Below, in pieces: positions 26,249 through 35,355 of a DNA stretch of 64,000 bases (the stretch's first letter is position 1; every line of letters begins with the position of its first letter). The stretch spans positions 62,001 through 126,000 of the forward strand of contig NZ_JAYMYJ010000142.1 of NCBI RefSeq assembly GCF_035668035.1, given 5' to 3'. The notes beneath the pieces were generated by a model that made no database searches, was not told the DNA's origin, and saw only the letters and a program-made list of their open reading frames with translations. The translations under genes and the position numbers were made by a program. The stretch is from Thiothrix phosphatis. Its GTDB lineage: Bacteria; Pseudomonadota; Gammaproteobacteria; Thiotrichales; Thiotrichaceae.

Positions 26249-28858
26249 TTATACCAAACTCTTGCTGACGATTTCGTACACATCAGCCGACAAACCGCTA
26301 TGCGCCCGAATCCGCTCCAGTTGCGCTTTCATCAGGGCGCGGCGGGCTGGCTCGTAATGCCGCCAGTTCATCAGCGGACGCACCATGCGCGAGGCGATCT
26401 GCGGGTTCATCGCATCCAGTTCCAGCACATTGTCGGCCAAGAACACGTAACCATCGCCATCTTGGGCATGGAAATGCAGCGGATTGCGCATGGCGAAACT
26501 GCCGATCAGGGCGCGCACCTTGTTGGGGTTGCGCAGGTCGAACAGCTCATGCCGCATCAACTGCCGCACCTGCTGCAAGGTTCCCGGCAACGGCGCGGAC
26601 GCCTGCAACGCAAACCATTTGTCCATCACCAGCGGATCCTGCTGCCAGCGGTCATGAAAATGCTGCAAAGCTTCCTCCCGCTGCGGGCAATCGATGCGGC
26701 TGAGTACGGACAGCGCCGCCATCGCATCAGTCATATTGCCTGCCTGCTGGTATTGCTGGAAGCACAGCTCATGGATGCTTTCATCCGGAATGCGCCCCAG
26801 ATAGGCCAGACAGACATTTTTCAGGCTACGGCGGCCAATGCTGGCGGCATCCGGGGAATAGTCGCCCTGTTCATGCAATTCAGCATACCAGTGCTCGAAA
26901 TCCAGCCGCAGCGCCTTCGCCAGCGTGGCGTGGATGAATTCGCGCACCTCATAGATCGCCGCCGGATCGGCTGGCTGTGCCACTTCTGCAATATCCGCCT
27001 CGGAAGGCAGTTGCAGCGCTTCGGCGCGCAAGGCGTGATCCAGCGAACCATCATTCAGCACTGCCTGGAACGCACTGATGAATTCATGCCCCAGCCCGAA
27101 CGCTTCCTGCCGCTGATGCGCTTGCAGCAGCTCAAGGCTGGTTCCCATCGCCAGCCGCTGCCCGGCGTCCCAGCGGTTGAAAGCGTCGCTGTCATGTTTC
27201 ATCAGGAACGCCAGTTCAGCCTCGCTGTAAGGGTATTCCAGCTTTACCGGCGCAGAAAAGCCACGCAGCAGGGAAAGCACTGGTTGTTCCGGCACCTTTT
27301 CAAACCGGAAGGACTGCTCCGCCGTACCCAAGCGCAGCACCTGCGTGCCGATGATGTCCCGCCCCTGGCCATCCAGCAAGCCGACCGCGACCGGAATCAG
27401 GAACGGCAGCTTCTCGGCGGCCTCCGGCGTCGGCGGGCAACTCTGGGTGAAATGCAGGATGCAAGCCTGCGCGGCGGCGTCATATTCCATCCGCACGCTT
27501 ACCTGCGGTGTGCCCGCCTGGTCGTACCAGCGCTGGAACTGGCTGAGGTCGGTGGCATTCGCATCCGCCATCGCCGCCAGGAAGTCCTCCGTCGCCACCG
27601 CCTGCCCGTCATGACGCTGGAAATACAAATCCATGCCCTTGCGGAAACCATCGCGCCCCAGCAAGGTCTGGTACATGCGCACCACTTCCGAACCTTTCTC
27701 ATACACGGTAACGGTGTAGAAATTGTTGATTTCCATATAGGAAGCCGGGCGGATTGGGTGCGCCATCGGGCTGGCGTCCTCGGCGAACTGGAAGGTGCGC
27801 AGCGCCCGCACATCCCCGATGCGCTTGACCGGGCGCGAATGCAAGTCGGAAGTGAACTCCTGGTCGCGGAACACCGTCAGCCCTTCCTTGAGCGACAACT
27901 GGAACCAGTCGCGGCAAGTCACGCGGTTGCCCGTCCAGTTGTGGAAATATTCATGGCCAATGACGGATTCAATGCTGACGTAATCCATGTCGGTGGCCGT
28001 CGCCGGGCTGGCGAACACCAGCTTGGAATTGAAGACGTTCAGCCCCTTGTTTTCCATTGCCCCCATATTGAAGTCATCCACGGCGACCACCATGTAGATG
28101 TCGAGGTCATACTCCAGCCCGAAGCGTTCCTCATCCCAACGCATCGCCCGTTGCAGCGATTGCATGGCGTGGTCACATTTGTCGATATTGTGCGCTTCGG
28201 TATAGATCCGCAGGGTCACGTCACGGCCAGAAGCGGTGATGAAATGGTCTTCCACATGTTGCAGGTCGCCCGCCACCAACGCAAATAGGTAGGCAGGCTT
28301 ACGGAACGGGTCTTCCCAGCGCGCCCAATGACGCCCGCCCGGCAGATCCCCGCTCCCGGTCAGGTTGCCGTTGGACAGCAGCACCGGGTATTTCTGCTTG
28401 TCGGCCAGAATCTGGGTGGTGAACACCGTCATGACGTCTGGCCGGTCGGGGTAATAGGTGATCTTGCGGAAACCCTGCGCCTCGCACTGGGTGCAGAAAT
28501 TGCCGCTGGACTGGTACAGCCCCTCCAACGAGGTGTTTTTCTGCGGATAAATGCGGGTGACCACCTCCAGCGTGCACAACGCGGACACATTGGGGATGCT
28601 GAGGCCTTCATCCGTCAGGGTGTAATCGCCCCCGTTGAGCGGCAGCCCGTTGAGGCGCAGTTGCAGCAGCTCCAGTTCCTCCCCGTACAACTCCAGCGGC
28701 GCATCCGCCGGTGTTCCTGGGTTACGCCGATAATTGGCAACGCTGGTGACGCGGGTGGCATCTTCGCCCAGTTCAAACACCAGGGAGAGCGCGTCAACGT
28801 TATAAGCTGGTGCAGCATAATCCCGCAGGTGAATGGTTTTAGGTTGTCCTTGTCTCAT
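26249..28858 (-). CDS. pepN: Aminopeptidase N
   Basis: PepN is the main M1-family zinc aminopeptidase of gammaproteobacteria and removes N-terminal residues from peptides. The 869 residues show the substrate motif GAMEN (266-270), zinc ligands in HEYFH (302-306) with Glu303 as base, and the third ligand Glu325 in LKEGLT. Length and the C-terminal helical superdomain match E. coli PepN. The start overlaps the upstream Nudix gene by 20 bp, so the two are translated together. Cytoplasmic. Confidence 0.96.
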   Translation of the reverse strand: MRQGQPKTIHLRDYAAPAYNVDALSLVFELGEDATRVTSVANYRRNPGTPADAPLELYGEELELLQLRLNGLPLNGGDYTLTDEGLSIPNVSALCTLEVVTRIYPQKNTSLEGLYQSSGNFCTQCEAQGFRKITYYPDRPDVMTVFTTQILADKQKYPVLLSNGNLTGSGDLPGGRHWARWEDPFRKPAYLFALVAGDLQHVEDHFITASGRDVTLRIYTEAHNIDKCDHAMQSLQRAMRWDEERFGLEYDLDIYMVVAVDDFNMGAMENKGLNVFNSKLVFASPATATDMDYVSIESVIGHEYFHNWTGNRVTCRDWFQLSLKEGLTVFRDQEFTSDLHSRPVKRIGDVRALRTFQFAEDASPMAHPIRPASYMEINNFYTVTVYEKGSEVVRMYQTLLGRDGFRKGMDLYFQRHDGQAVATEDFLAAMADANATDLSQFQRWYDQAGTPQVSVRMEYDAAAQACILHFTQSCPPTPEAAEKLPFLIPVAVGLLDGQGRDIIGTQVLRLGTAEQSFRFEKVPEQPVLSLLRGFSAPVKLEYPYSEAELAFLMKHDSDAFNRWDAGQRLAMGTSLELLQAHQRQEAFGLGHEFISAFQAVLNDGSLDHALRAEALQLPSEADIAEVAQPADPAAIYEVREFIHATLAKALRLDFEHWYAELHEQGDYSPDAASIGRRSLKNVCLAYLGRIPDESIHELCFQQYQQAGNMTDAMAALSVLSRIDCPQREEALQHFHDRWQQDPLVMDKWFALQASAPLPGTLQQVRQLMRHELFDLRNPNKVRALIGSFAMRNPLHFHAQDGDGYVFLADNVLELDAMNPQIASRMVRPLMNWRHYEPARRALMKAQLERIRAHSGLSADVYEIVSKSLV

Positions 28859-29726
28859 TGTTTATCTCTTTTGTATGACCAACATGGTACAGGCCATTGA
28901 GGATAGCAGCATATTCAGGATGTTGCGGCGTAATCAGCCCCATCCGCAGCAGCAGGTCAATATTGACCAGATTGCAATTGTCCTTGAAATCCTCAGTCGC
29001 TTCAGTCAGGTAGGCGATCTCGGCCAGCGGCAGCAGCTCAAAGCCGATCACCTCACCATCGGTGTTTTCCGGCGTAAAATCTTCCGGCAGCCACAGGTCG
29101 TAAACATGGATGGTGGAATTGTCCAACCCGCGCCAACCTTCCTGCCGGTAACCGAGGGTTCCCACCGCCAGCGCCTGCCGCGCCAGTTGCGCCGGAATAT
29201 TCGCCTCTTCCTGCGCCTCCTTGATGACGTTTTCCAGCAAACCCAGGCCCACCGGCTGGCCGCCCGCCACCATCTGGTCGAGCTTGCCGGGCCAGAAGGG
29301 CTTGTCCAGGGAACGGGTCCCGACCCAGACGTGGACGCCATCCGCCTTTTTCACCAGGCCGTTCAGGTGCACGCCGAAGGTTTTCACACCCAGGAACTGG
29401 GTGGCGGCGCGCTCAATTTCCAGTTCCGCATGGCCGCCAAAACTGAGCGTGACCGGGTAGGCTTCCTCCACCCAAGTATCAATAACGCCAGTTTCATGGA
29501 GGGCGCGGAACACCGGGGCAACCGCCTCCGTGCGTGAGAGGTAATCATCCAACCGGGCGTTCAAGGCCACATGCGCCGCCGTTACCGTGAACACCTCCGG
29601 CCAGTTGGCGAGCCGTTCGGCGAAAGCCGGATGCACTTGGCCGTATGCCTTGCCGCCAATCAGCAAAGTCCGGTAATGGGTTTGGTCAAAATTATTGCAA
29701 GCCTGGATGCGTTCAAGGTAACTCAT
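28839..29726 (-). CDS. Nudix hydrolase, DUF4743 type
   Basis: This 295-residue protein has an N-terminal domain of about 120 residues and a C-terminal Nudix domain with box GGQPVGLGLLENVIKEAQEEANI (155-177). The KE..EEA.I form of the box is typical of the DUF4743/thiamine-pyrophosphokinase-associated Nudix proteins of fungi and proteobacteria. The family hydrolyses nucleoside-diphosphate-linked compounds; the exact substrate is unknown here. It overlaps pepN by 20 bp downstream and the next membrane protein gene by 14 bp upstream. Confidence 0.82.
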   Translation of the reverse strand: MSYLERIQACNNFDQTHYRTLLIGGKAYGQVHPAFAERLANWPEVFTVTAAHVALNARLDDYLSRTEAVAPVFRALHETGVIDTWVEEAYPVTLSFGGHAELEIERAATQFLGVKTFGVHLNGLVKKADGVHVWVGTRSLDKPFWPGKLDQMVAGGQPVGLGLLENVIKEAQEEANIPAQLARQALAVGTLGYRQEGWRGLDNSTIHVYDLWLPEDFTPENTDGEVIGFELLPLAEIAYLTEATEDFKDNCNLVNIDLLLRMGLITPQHPEYAAILNGLYHVGHTKEINNETRTT

Positions 29727-30159
29727 GGTGTATCAGCGGTTGTTCGCGGGAAAATTTGTTGAAACTGGAGTACATGGACCAGCTCAACCAGAGTACAGTC
29801 AGCAAGCTGAGGACTGCAAGCACCCGCCAAGTCTTGCGGGAAAGCAGGTTCAGGCGTTCGCGTTTCCGCATGTTGGCGTAGATTTCCCGGTGGATATAAC
29901 CCTGCGCCTGGTTGAACCCGGCAAAATCGATCGTGAAGGTGTCACCTTCATAATGCCGCAGCAATTCCTCCACCAGCGGCGCTTCACGCACGTAGATGGA
30001 ATGTGCCGATTCAATCGCCCCGTTCCTGTCCAGGTCAGTGACCCCGCTGACTTTGCGCAGGCGGCCATCGGCCTTGTCCTGCAATTGCCAAGTGATGGAG
30101 CCTTTCCCCGGAGAAACAGCGGTGTGCGCCACGGTCTGGATGGTGTAGGTTTTTGTCAT
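29713..30159 (-). CDS. Single-pass membrane protein of unknown function
   Basis: This 148-residue protein has a soluble N-terminal part of about 100 residues with a mixed alpha/beta pattern and one membrane segment (about 111-130) near the C-terminus. It has no signal peptide and no family I recognise. Its stop overlaps the Nudix gene start by 14 bp, so it leads a three-gene coupled unit with the Nudix hydrolase and pepN. Nothing in the sequence shows its job. Confidence 0.6.
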   Translation of the reverse strand: MTKTYTIQTVAHTAVSPGKGSITWQLQDKADGRLRKVSGVTDLDRNGAIESAHSIYVREAPLVEELLRHYEGDTFTIDFAGFNQAQGYIHREIYANMRKRERLNLLSRKTWRVLAVLSLLTVLWLSWSMYSSFNKFSREQPLIHHELP

Positions 30160-30268
30160 TGTTATAAACCAGAAAGCCGAAAAACTGCCGCCATTTTAGC
30201 ATGGGAAAGCGGGCTTTACGCCAGCTTGCGATGAGTTGCGCTACAGAATGGGCGTATCCAATCCCCCC

Positions 30269-31141
30269 CTATGGCTTGGCCCTCATGATGGGAATGAATC
30301 TGTCCGGCAGTTTTGACGGTGCCAGCTTCGGTGCCCAGGCATGGCCATACACCACTTCATAGGTCGCCGGGTAATGGCCATCTGCCAGACGAAAGCTTTC
30401 GTAAGCCTGCAAAAACGCCTGCAAACGCGCCTTGCCGGTCAGGCCGTGGTTACGCCCGGAGGTGGCGTTGTTGGCGCCGATGCCCTTGAGGTCGCGCAAC
30501 AGCCCGCGCACATCGGCGTAGGTCAGGGTGACCATTTCCATATCCATCACCGGGTCGCGGAAACCGGCCTGCAACAGCGCGTCGCCGACATCATGCATAT
30601 CAACAAAACGGCTGGTGTGGGTAAAGCCGTCCACCTGCCCCCAGCTTGCGCGCAATTCCTTTAGCGTGTCGGGGCCGAAAGTGGAAAACATCAACAGCCC
30701 GTCCGGCTTCAACACCTGCACGCATTCACGGAACACGGCGGGCAGGTCATTGCACCATTGCAGCATCAGGTTGGACACCAGCATATCGGCGCTCTGTGGC
30801 CGGAATGGCAAATGCGCGGCGTCAGCGCACACCGCCTGCGGCTTGCGGAACCAGCCGCCACGTTTGCGGATTTTCTGCGCCATGCCCAGGGAAAGGTCGA
30901 CGCCGACAACCCGCGCCTGTTTGTAACGCCGGAGCAAATGCTCCGTCACGAAACCGGTGCCGCAGCCCAAGTCCAGCACGGTTTCCGGCTGCATGCGCAC
31001 CAAGTCCAACCGCTCGGTCAGGCGTCCGCCGATTTCGCGCTGCAACACCGCGTTGGCGTCATAGGTGGAAGCCGCGCGCTCGAAACCACTGCGGGTTTTG
31101 CGTTTGTCCAACTGATAGGGGCTGGTAGTGTCAGACAGCAT
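30269..31141 (-). CDS. bioC: Malonyl-ACP O-methyltransferase
   Basis: BioC methylates malonyl-ACP so that the fatty-acid machinery can build the pimeloyl chain of biotin. The 290-residue protein starts with the family segment DKRKTRSGFERAASTYDANAVLQREI. It has SAM motif I VLDLGCGTG (55-63) and DLSLGMAQKIRKR, and later PDGLLMFSTFGPDTLKELR, which is distinctive of BioC. It lies on the same strand as bioH, but a toxin-antitoxin pair sits between them. Confidence 0.93.
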   Translation of the reverse strand: MLSDTTSPYQLDKRKTRSGFERAASTYDANAVLQREIGGRLTERLDLVRMQPETVLDLGCGTGFVTEHLLRRYKQARVVGVDLSLGMAQKIRKRGGWFRKPQAVCADAAHLPFRPQSADMLVSNLMLQWCNDLPAVFRECVQVLKPDGLLMFSTFGPDTLKELRASWGQVDGFTHTSRFVDMHDVGDALLQAGFRDPVMDMEMVTLTYADVRGLLRDLKGIGANNATSGRNHGLTGKARLQAFLQAYESFRLADGHYPATYEVVYGHAWAPKLAPSKLPDRFIPIMRAKP

Positions 31142-31262
31142 CCAGCAATGCCCCGCGATGGTTCATGAGAATCTCCAACAAGGTGACAAGCGGGGAAGTA
31201 TACAGTGGTTAGAGGAAGAGAGGGATGCCCTGTCAAGCCTGCGCTTGCCCTCAATCAGCAAC

Positions 31263-31607
31263 TCAGGCTGCTTTCGTCACAACAAAATCAACATGCACAG
31301 CATCATAGGGAAACTCAATTGCCCCTGCTGCCGTCTTGTTGAGGACGCCACAGGCCAGTAATGCCTGCACATCCGCATGGACAGCCCGTACATCACGGTT
31401 TAGCCGCCGCGCCAATTCACGAATGGCCATTGCCCCTGCCCCTGTCATCGTGCGGATGATGTCCCAGCGTTTGAGGGTGAAGGTTTTCCATAAGTCTTCT
31501 GCACTAGAAAAGGTGATAAAACTCCCCTGCTCCTGACCATCAAAAGCAGCCAGCATGCGCTCACGGGTTTTTTCCAACGCTGCAACTTCAATCGTAATGG
31601 TGTTCAT
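31263..31607 (-). CDS. TumA/HVO_A0114-like HTH antitoxin
   Basis: This 114-residue protein has an N-terminal helical part and a winged helix (about 48-90: LKRWDIIRTMTGAGAMAIRELARRLNRDVRAVHADVQALLACGVL). This resembles the MarR-like HVO_A0114 family of DNA-binding proteins that pair with DUF6516 (TumE-type) toxins. The start at 31607 overlaps the upstream toxin gene by 20 bp. Toxin-before-antitoxin order with overlap fits this family. It should neutralise the toxin and repress the pair. The assignment rests on pattern recognition. Confidence 0.75.
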   Translation of the reverse strand: MNTITIEVAALEKTRERMLAAFDGQEQGSFITFSSAEDLWKTFTLKRWDIIRTMTGAGAMAIRELARRLNRDVRAVHADVQALLACGVLNKTAAGAIEFPYDAVHVDFVVTKAA

Positions 31608-31896
31608 GTGTCTGCCTCCAGTGTCCGACATCGGTAAGAAAATCATCAACCAACTGCCGCAGCCCTGTAAACGGGTATGGCACTTCCTTTTGACCCAAAT
31701 GTTTATGGTTGCCTTTGCCAACTTCATTGTCATAGCGGAGAACACACTCACCATCCACCACAAGTGCCAGTCGATACTTGAAAGGGTGGTCGCTGCCAAC
31801 AATAGGCTGTGGAACCTGCCAAATCACCAAATCGAGAAAGCTGGTTTCCGACAAAACACGGCGTTCATTGAGAAGTGATTTGGCTTTGGATTTCAT
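31588..31896 (-). CDS. TumE-like (DUF6516) toxin
   Basis: This 102-residue protein reads like DUF6516/TumE toxins. It has an N-terminal helix, a strand-rich core (FLDLVIWQVPQPI, YRLALVVDGECVLRYDNEVGKGNHKHLG), and a conserved segment in which the YDNE/GKG/H cluster could be catalytic, ending with a Tyr-Pro-Phe and Asp-rich tail. Partnering with the overlapping HTH gene downstream supports a toxin-antitoxin module. Members are thought to be RNA-directed toxins; I cannot verify the activity here. The pair lies between bioH and bioC. Confidence 0.75.
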   Translation of the reverse strand: MKSKAKSLLNERRVLSETSFLDLVIWQVPQPIVGSDHPFKYRLALVVDGECVLRYDNEVGKGNHKHLGQKEVPYPFTGLRQLVDDFLTDVGHWRQTHEHHYD

Positions 31897-32058
31897 GTTG
31901 CTCAGGATAGCAACACGCTAGTGTGTTGTAAAGGAAAGCAACATCATGGTCAGCTATTGCCATTAGCATCTGAAAGCATGGCTATTGAATTATTGCTTGC
32001 AATATTCATCCGGATCCTTTCCAAGCTTGTCAGCCAAACTTTTGCAAGTGTCCAAGAA

Positions 32059-32193
32059 TGGCTCTATATGTGTTTCGGGGTCTTGGTCGCTTCAGGTGCT
32101 GGCGAGACAAGTATATCCCATTGATAATAAAGGTTTAACGATCATTGTCTTCGGCGGACTTTTTGCCAAGACCCCGAAACACATAATGAGCCA
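32059..32193. repeat. 28-bp near-perfect inverted repeat in the bioH-toxin gap
   Basis: The arms 32059-32086 and 32166-32193 are inverted copies with 2 mismatches in 28 bp, separated by 79 bp. They start TGGCTC and contain GTGTTTCGGGGTCTTGG. The 415-bp gap 31897-32311 has no convincing gene; it is AT-rich apart from the arms. The element could be a miniature transposable element, an invertible segment or a long hairpin RNA. Flanking bases show no clear target duplication. Confidence 0.7.
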
Positions 32194-32311
32194 TTACTTA
32201 TTGAATTTTGCCAGCCCGAATACAGTAAAGATAAGCGATCTGATAATTTTTTGACGTGATTGGCATCACGCTTTGGGGGGAGGTGCGTAAAAAAATTCAG
32301 CCGTAGTGTCG

Positions 32312-33070
32312 TCAATGCTCATCCAAAAAAGCCCTGACATGTTCCATGAAAAGCTCCGGGTGGGTGACGAAGGGGACGTGCGCCGCGCTGTTCAGCAGCG
32401 CGATGTGCTTATACCCCATTTCCGGCAGCGCGTCAGCCAGCGAAGCCGGAATCAGCTTGTCGAGACGCCCCAGCATCCACAGGCTGGGTTGCCTGACCGG
32501 CATCTGCGAGAAATCAGCCGTACCCAGGATATTGAGGCCATCCTCCAGCGCTGCCAGGGTGGCGGGATGCGCCATAATGGTTTCGCGCAGGGCGTTGACC
32601 ACGCGGGAATCAATTTTGGTGCTGAGAAATTGCAGGGCGAAAAAGCGCCTGACCGTTCCCAGATAATCGGTTTGCAGGCTTCTGCCGAAATTGCCGAGCA
32701 AATCAGCCGTCACCCCGTGCGGCCAGCCGCCGGACGCCACAAATTTCGGCGTACTGGCGATCAGCACCAGCCCTGCAACCCGCTCCGGCACGGCGTGCGC
32801 CAGCCCTTGCGCGATCAGGCCGCCCAGCGACCAGCCCATGATGAACGCGCCCGGCGGGATATGGTCGGCCAGTTGGTCGATGGCGGTTTCCAGAATGCCA
32901 AGCGGCAGTTTGCGGCTATGGCCGTGACCGGGCAGGTCGATGCAAGTCACCCGGGCGGACTGCGCCAGCACCGGCAGCACCGGCTGCCAGATGCGGCTGT
33001 TCATACCCCAGCCATGCAGGAGGACGACAGGCCTGCCCTGCCCGGTGGTGTTGGTATACAATGCTTTCAC
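32312..33070 (-). CDS. bioH: Pimeloyl-ACP methyl ester carboxylesterase
   Basis: BioH removes the methyl ester that BioC placed, releasing pimeloyl-ACP for biotin synthesis. The 252-residue alpha/beta hydrolase shows HGWGMNSRIW (oxyanion region), the nucleophile elbow GWSLGG with Ser81, an Asp in LGRLDKLIP and a His in AAHVPFVTHPE. The length is standard. It is divergent from plsY with a 30-bp gap, so both promoters must lie within neighbouring coding sequence or be very compact. bioC follows downstream after the toxin-antitoxin pair. Confidence 0.93.
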   Translation of the reverse strand: MKALYTNTTGQGRPVVLLHGWGMNSRIWQPVLPVLAQSARVTCIDLPGHGHSRKLPLGILETAIDQLADHIPPGAFIMGWSLGGLIAQGLAHAVPERVAGLVLIASTPKFVASGGWPHGVTADLLGNFGRSLQTDYLGTVRRFFALQFLSTKIDSRVVNALRETIMAHPATLAALEDGLNILGTADFSQMPVRQPSLWMLGRLDKLIPASLADALPEMGYKHIALLNSAAHVPFVTHPELFMEHVRAFLDEH

Positions 33071-33100
33071 GTTTTAACCTGAATAATAAATGGATACGTC

Positions 33101-33727
33101 ATGGCTTACCTGCTGATTGTACTCGCCTACCTGCTCGGTTCAATTTCAACTGCCATCATCACTTGCCGGTTGATGCGGCTGCCCGACCCGCGCACGGTTG
33201 GCTCCAACAATCCGGGCGCGACCAATGTGTTGCGGCATGGCGGCAAGAAAGCGGCGGCCATCACCCTGCTGGGGGACTTGCTCAAAGGGCTGGTTCCGGT
33301 GCTGGTGGCGCGTTTTGCGTTTGGGATCACCGATTATGGCTGGCTGATCCTGATCGGCATCGCGGCGTTCCTGGGGCATCTGTACCCGGCCTACTACGGG
33401 TTCAAGGGCGGCAAAGGGGTGGCGACCGCCATCGGCGTCTTCCTGGGCGTGAATGTGTGGGGCGGGCTGGCGTTCGTCGCAACCTGGCTGCTGATGGCGA
33501 AAGGTTTCAAGATTTCCTCACTGGCGGCGCTGATCGCCACCGCGCTCTCCCCGCTGTACTTCTGGCTGCTCACTGGCCACGGCTGGCTGACCGCAGGCGT
33601 GGCGTTCATGGCTGTGCTGATTTTCTGGCGGCATCAATCCAATATCCGCAACCTGCTGACGGGCAAGGAAGACAAGATTCAGTCGCGGGAAGGTGCCGAA
33701 GCTGACAGCGCCGCCGGGGAAGAGTAA
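33101..33727 (+). CDS. plsY: Glycerol-3-phosphate acyltransferase PlsY
   Basis: PlsY transfers an acyl group from acyl-phosphate to glycerol 3-phosphate at the start of phospholipid synthesis. The 208-residue integral membrane protein has about five segments and the conserved motifs GSNNPGATN, GFKGGKGVAT and the C-terminal FWRHQSNIRNLLTGKE. Its last 49 bp overlap the 3' end of recD on the other strand, so the ends of the two genes are coded antisense to each other. Confidence 0.95.
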   Translation: MAYLLIVLAYLLGSISTAIITCRLMRLPDPRTVGSNNPGATNVLRHGGKKAAAITLLGDLLKGLVPVLVARFAFGITDYGWLILIGIAAFLGHLYPAYYGFKGGKGVATAIGVFLGVNVWGGLAFVATWLLMAKGFKISSLAALIATALSPLYFWLLTGHGWLTAGVAFMAVLIFWRHQSNIRNLLTGKEDKIQSREGAEADSAAGEE

Positions 33728-35355
33728 GGGATAGCCTCCCGCAACAGGCGCTCCTGCAATTGGGAAGCAGGCGGCGTCGCCTGCCGTAGCGCCCGGCGCA
33801 GGGTGGTGCGGCTGGCGAGGATGTGAAGGCCCTGCTTCGCCCGCGTCACCGCCGTATACAGCAGTTCGCGCCCCAGCAGCGGCGAATCCTCGACCTCCGG
33901 CAAAATCAGCAACACTTGGGAAAATTCCGACCCCTGGCTTTTATGGATGGTCATCGCCCAGGCCGTTTCGTGCGCAGGCAAGCGCACCGGTGCAACCGCC
34001 CGGTACTGCCCCGCCTCCCCCGCCGGAAACCATACCCGCAACCCTGCATTGGCATCCGGCAAGGCGATGCCGATGTCGCCATTGAACAGGTTTTGCCGGT
34101 AATCGTTCTGGGTGACCATGACCGGCCTGCCGACATACCAGGGCTTTTGCGCCGCGTCATGGGCGGGCAGGCGACGCTGCATCACGCCATCCACCCAGGC
34201 ATTCAGCGTCTCCACCCCCAACCGCCCCTTGCGCAACGGCGTCAGGATGCGCAGGGCGTTGAAGGCGCGGAACACCGCTTCCTTATCCCCCGCCCTGACC
34301 GCCGCCACATAATCCCGCCAACTGTGTTGCAGCCAGCCAGCATCCAGGCCAGCCTCTGCATCGTCCAGGGTCACATCGCCGTAAGCGGGTGAATCCAGCA
34401 CTTCCAGCAAGCGCCCTTCATCCGCCTCACGGATGGCCTGTGCCAGTTGGCCGACGCCATCCCCAACGGCAAAACGGTAACTGGTCTGCAACGCCAGCAT
34501 TTGCCCGGACAACGCCTCGCCGTTGCACAGGTCGCGGAAAATCGAGCCGGTTTCCACCGACGCCAGTTGGTCTTTGTCGCCCAGCAGGATCAGTTTGGCT
34601 TCCGGCGGCGTCGCCTCAAACAAATGCGTCATCAGGGAAATGTCGATCATGGAGGCTTCATCCACAATCACCACATCCGCAGGCAGCGGGTTGGCCGCAT
34701 GATGGCGGAACCCGTTCCGGTTGGGGATGTAGCCCAGCATCCGGTGCAGGGTGCTAGCCTGGTCGGGGATGCAGTTGGCGATTGCGTCCGGCAGGGCCAG
34801 CCGCTGGCGGGTTTCACGGATGGATTCCTGCATGCGCATCACCGCCTTGCCGGTAGGTGCCGCCAGCAGGATGCGGGCGGGGTCGGCCCCACCTTCCAGC
34901 AGGTGGGCGAGAATCCTGGTGACGGTGGTGGTTTTGCCAGTTCCTGGCCCGCCTGCAATGATCAGGAAGCGGTTGCGCCGGGCCAGTTCGACGGCGCGTT
35001 GCTGCAAATCGGCAGGCGCGTCGTCCGCATTGGCAGGCACGCTGTCCATCCTTGCCCGAATGCAGCCTGCCAGGCGCTCTTCGTACAACCAGTAGCGGTA
35101 TAACCAGGCGTGCGAGCCGCCCACAACCAGCGGCTTGTATTCCCCCTCGCCGCCCACCACCGGCGAGCCGCGCAAAGCGTCTATATCCGCGACCGGCGCA
35201 TCTGCCAACGGCGCGGCGATCACACCGTCACGGGTACATGCGCTAACGTACTGGATCAGCGCCTGCAAGCTGCGCGTTTCCACATGCCCCCCATCCAGCC
35301 GGGACAGCAACCCGGCCAGATGTTCGTCAAGCGGATGCGACGGCGATTGGCTCAA
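33679..35355 (-). CDS. recD: Exodeoxyribonuclease V alpha subunit (RecD)
   Basis: RecD is the fast 5'-3' helicase subunit of RecBCD, which processes double-strand breaks. The 558 residues show Walker A GGPGTGKTTT (135-144), the DEAS box (VIVDEASMID), the late UvrD/RecD motif WAMTIHKSQGSEF and the C-terminal TAVTRAKQGL. Length is slightly short for the family. recB and recC are not adjacent. The start overlaps the galU stop by 4 bp, an unusual partnership with a sugar-nucleotide gene. Confidence 0.94.
   Translation of the reverse strand: MSQSPSHPLDEHLAGLLSRLDGGHVETRSLQALIQYVSACTRDGVIAAPLADAPVADIDALRGSPVVGGEGEYKPLVVGGSHAWLYRYWLYEERLAGCIRARMDSVPANADDAPADLQQRAVELARRNRFLIIAGGPGTGKTTTVTRILAHLLEGGADPARILLAAPTGKAVMRMQESIRETRQRLALPDAIANCIPDQASTLHRMLGYIPNRNGFRHHAANPLPADVVIVDEASMIDISLMTHLFEATPPEAKLILLGDKDQLASVETGSIFRDLCNGEALSGQMLALQTSYRFAVGDGVGQLAQAIREADEGRLLEVLDSPAYGDVTLDDAEAGLDAGWLQHSWRDYVAAVRAGDKEAVFRAFNALRILTPLRKGRLGVETLNAWVDGVMQRRLPAHDAAQKPWYVGRPVMVTQNDYRQNLFNGDIGIALPDANAGLRVWFPAGEAGQYRAVAPVRLPAHETAWAMTIHKSQGSEFSQVLLILPEVEDSPLLGRELLYTAVTRAKQGLHILASRTTLRRALRQATPPASQLQERLLREAIPYSSPAALSASAPSRD

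Noticed and set aside
26105..28288. Very long plus-strand open frame (727 codons) opposite pepN
   Set aside because: It is the mirror of a high-GC gene with clear M1 peptidase motifs. The translation is rich in His, Gln and Arg with no motif, and it has no ribosome site.
31985..32254. Possible small gene in the bioH-toxin gap
   Set aside because: The frame runs through both arms of the inverted repeat, has no good ribosome site and its translation has no recognisable feature.
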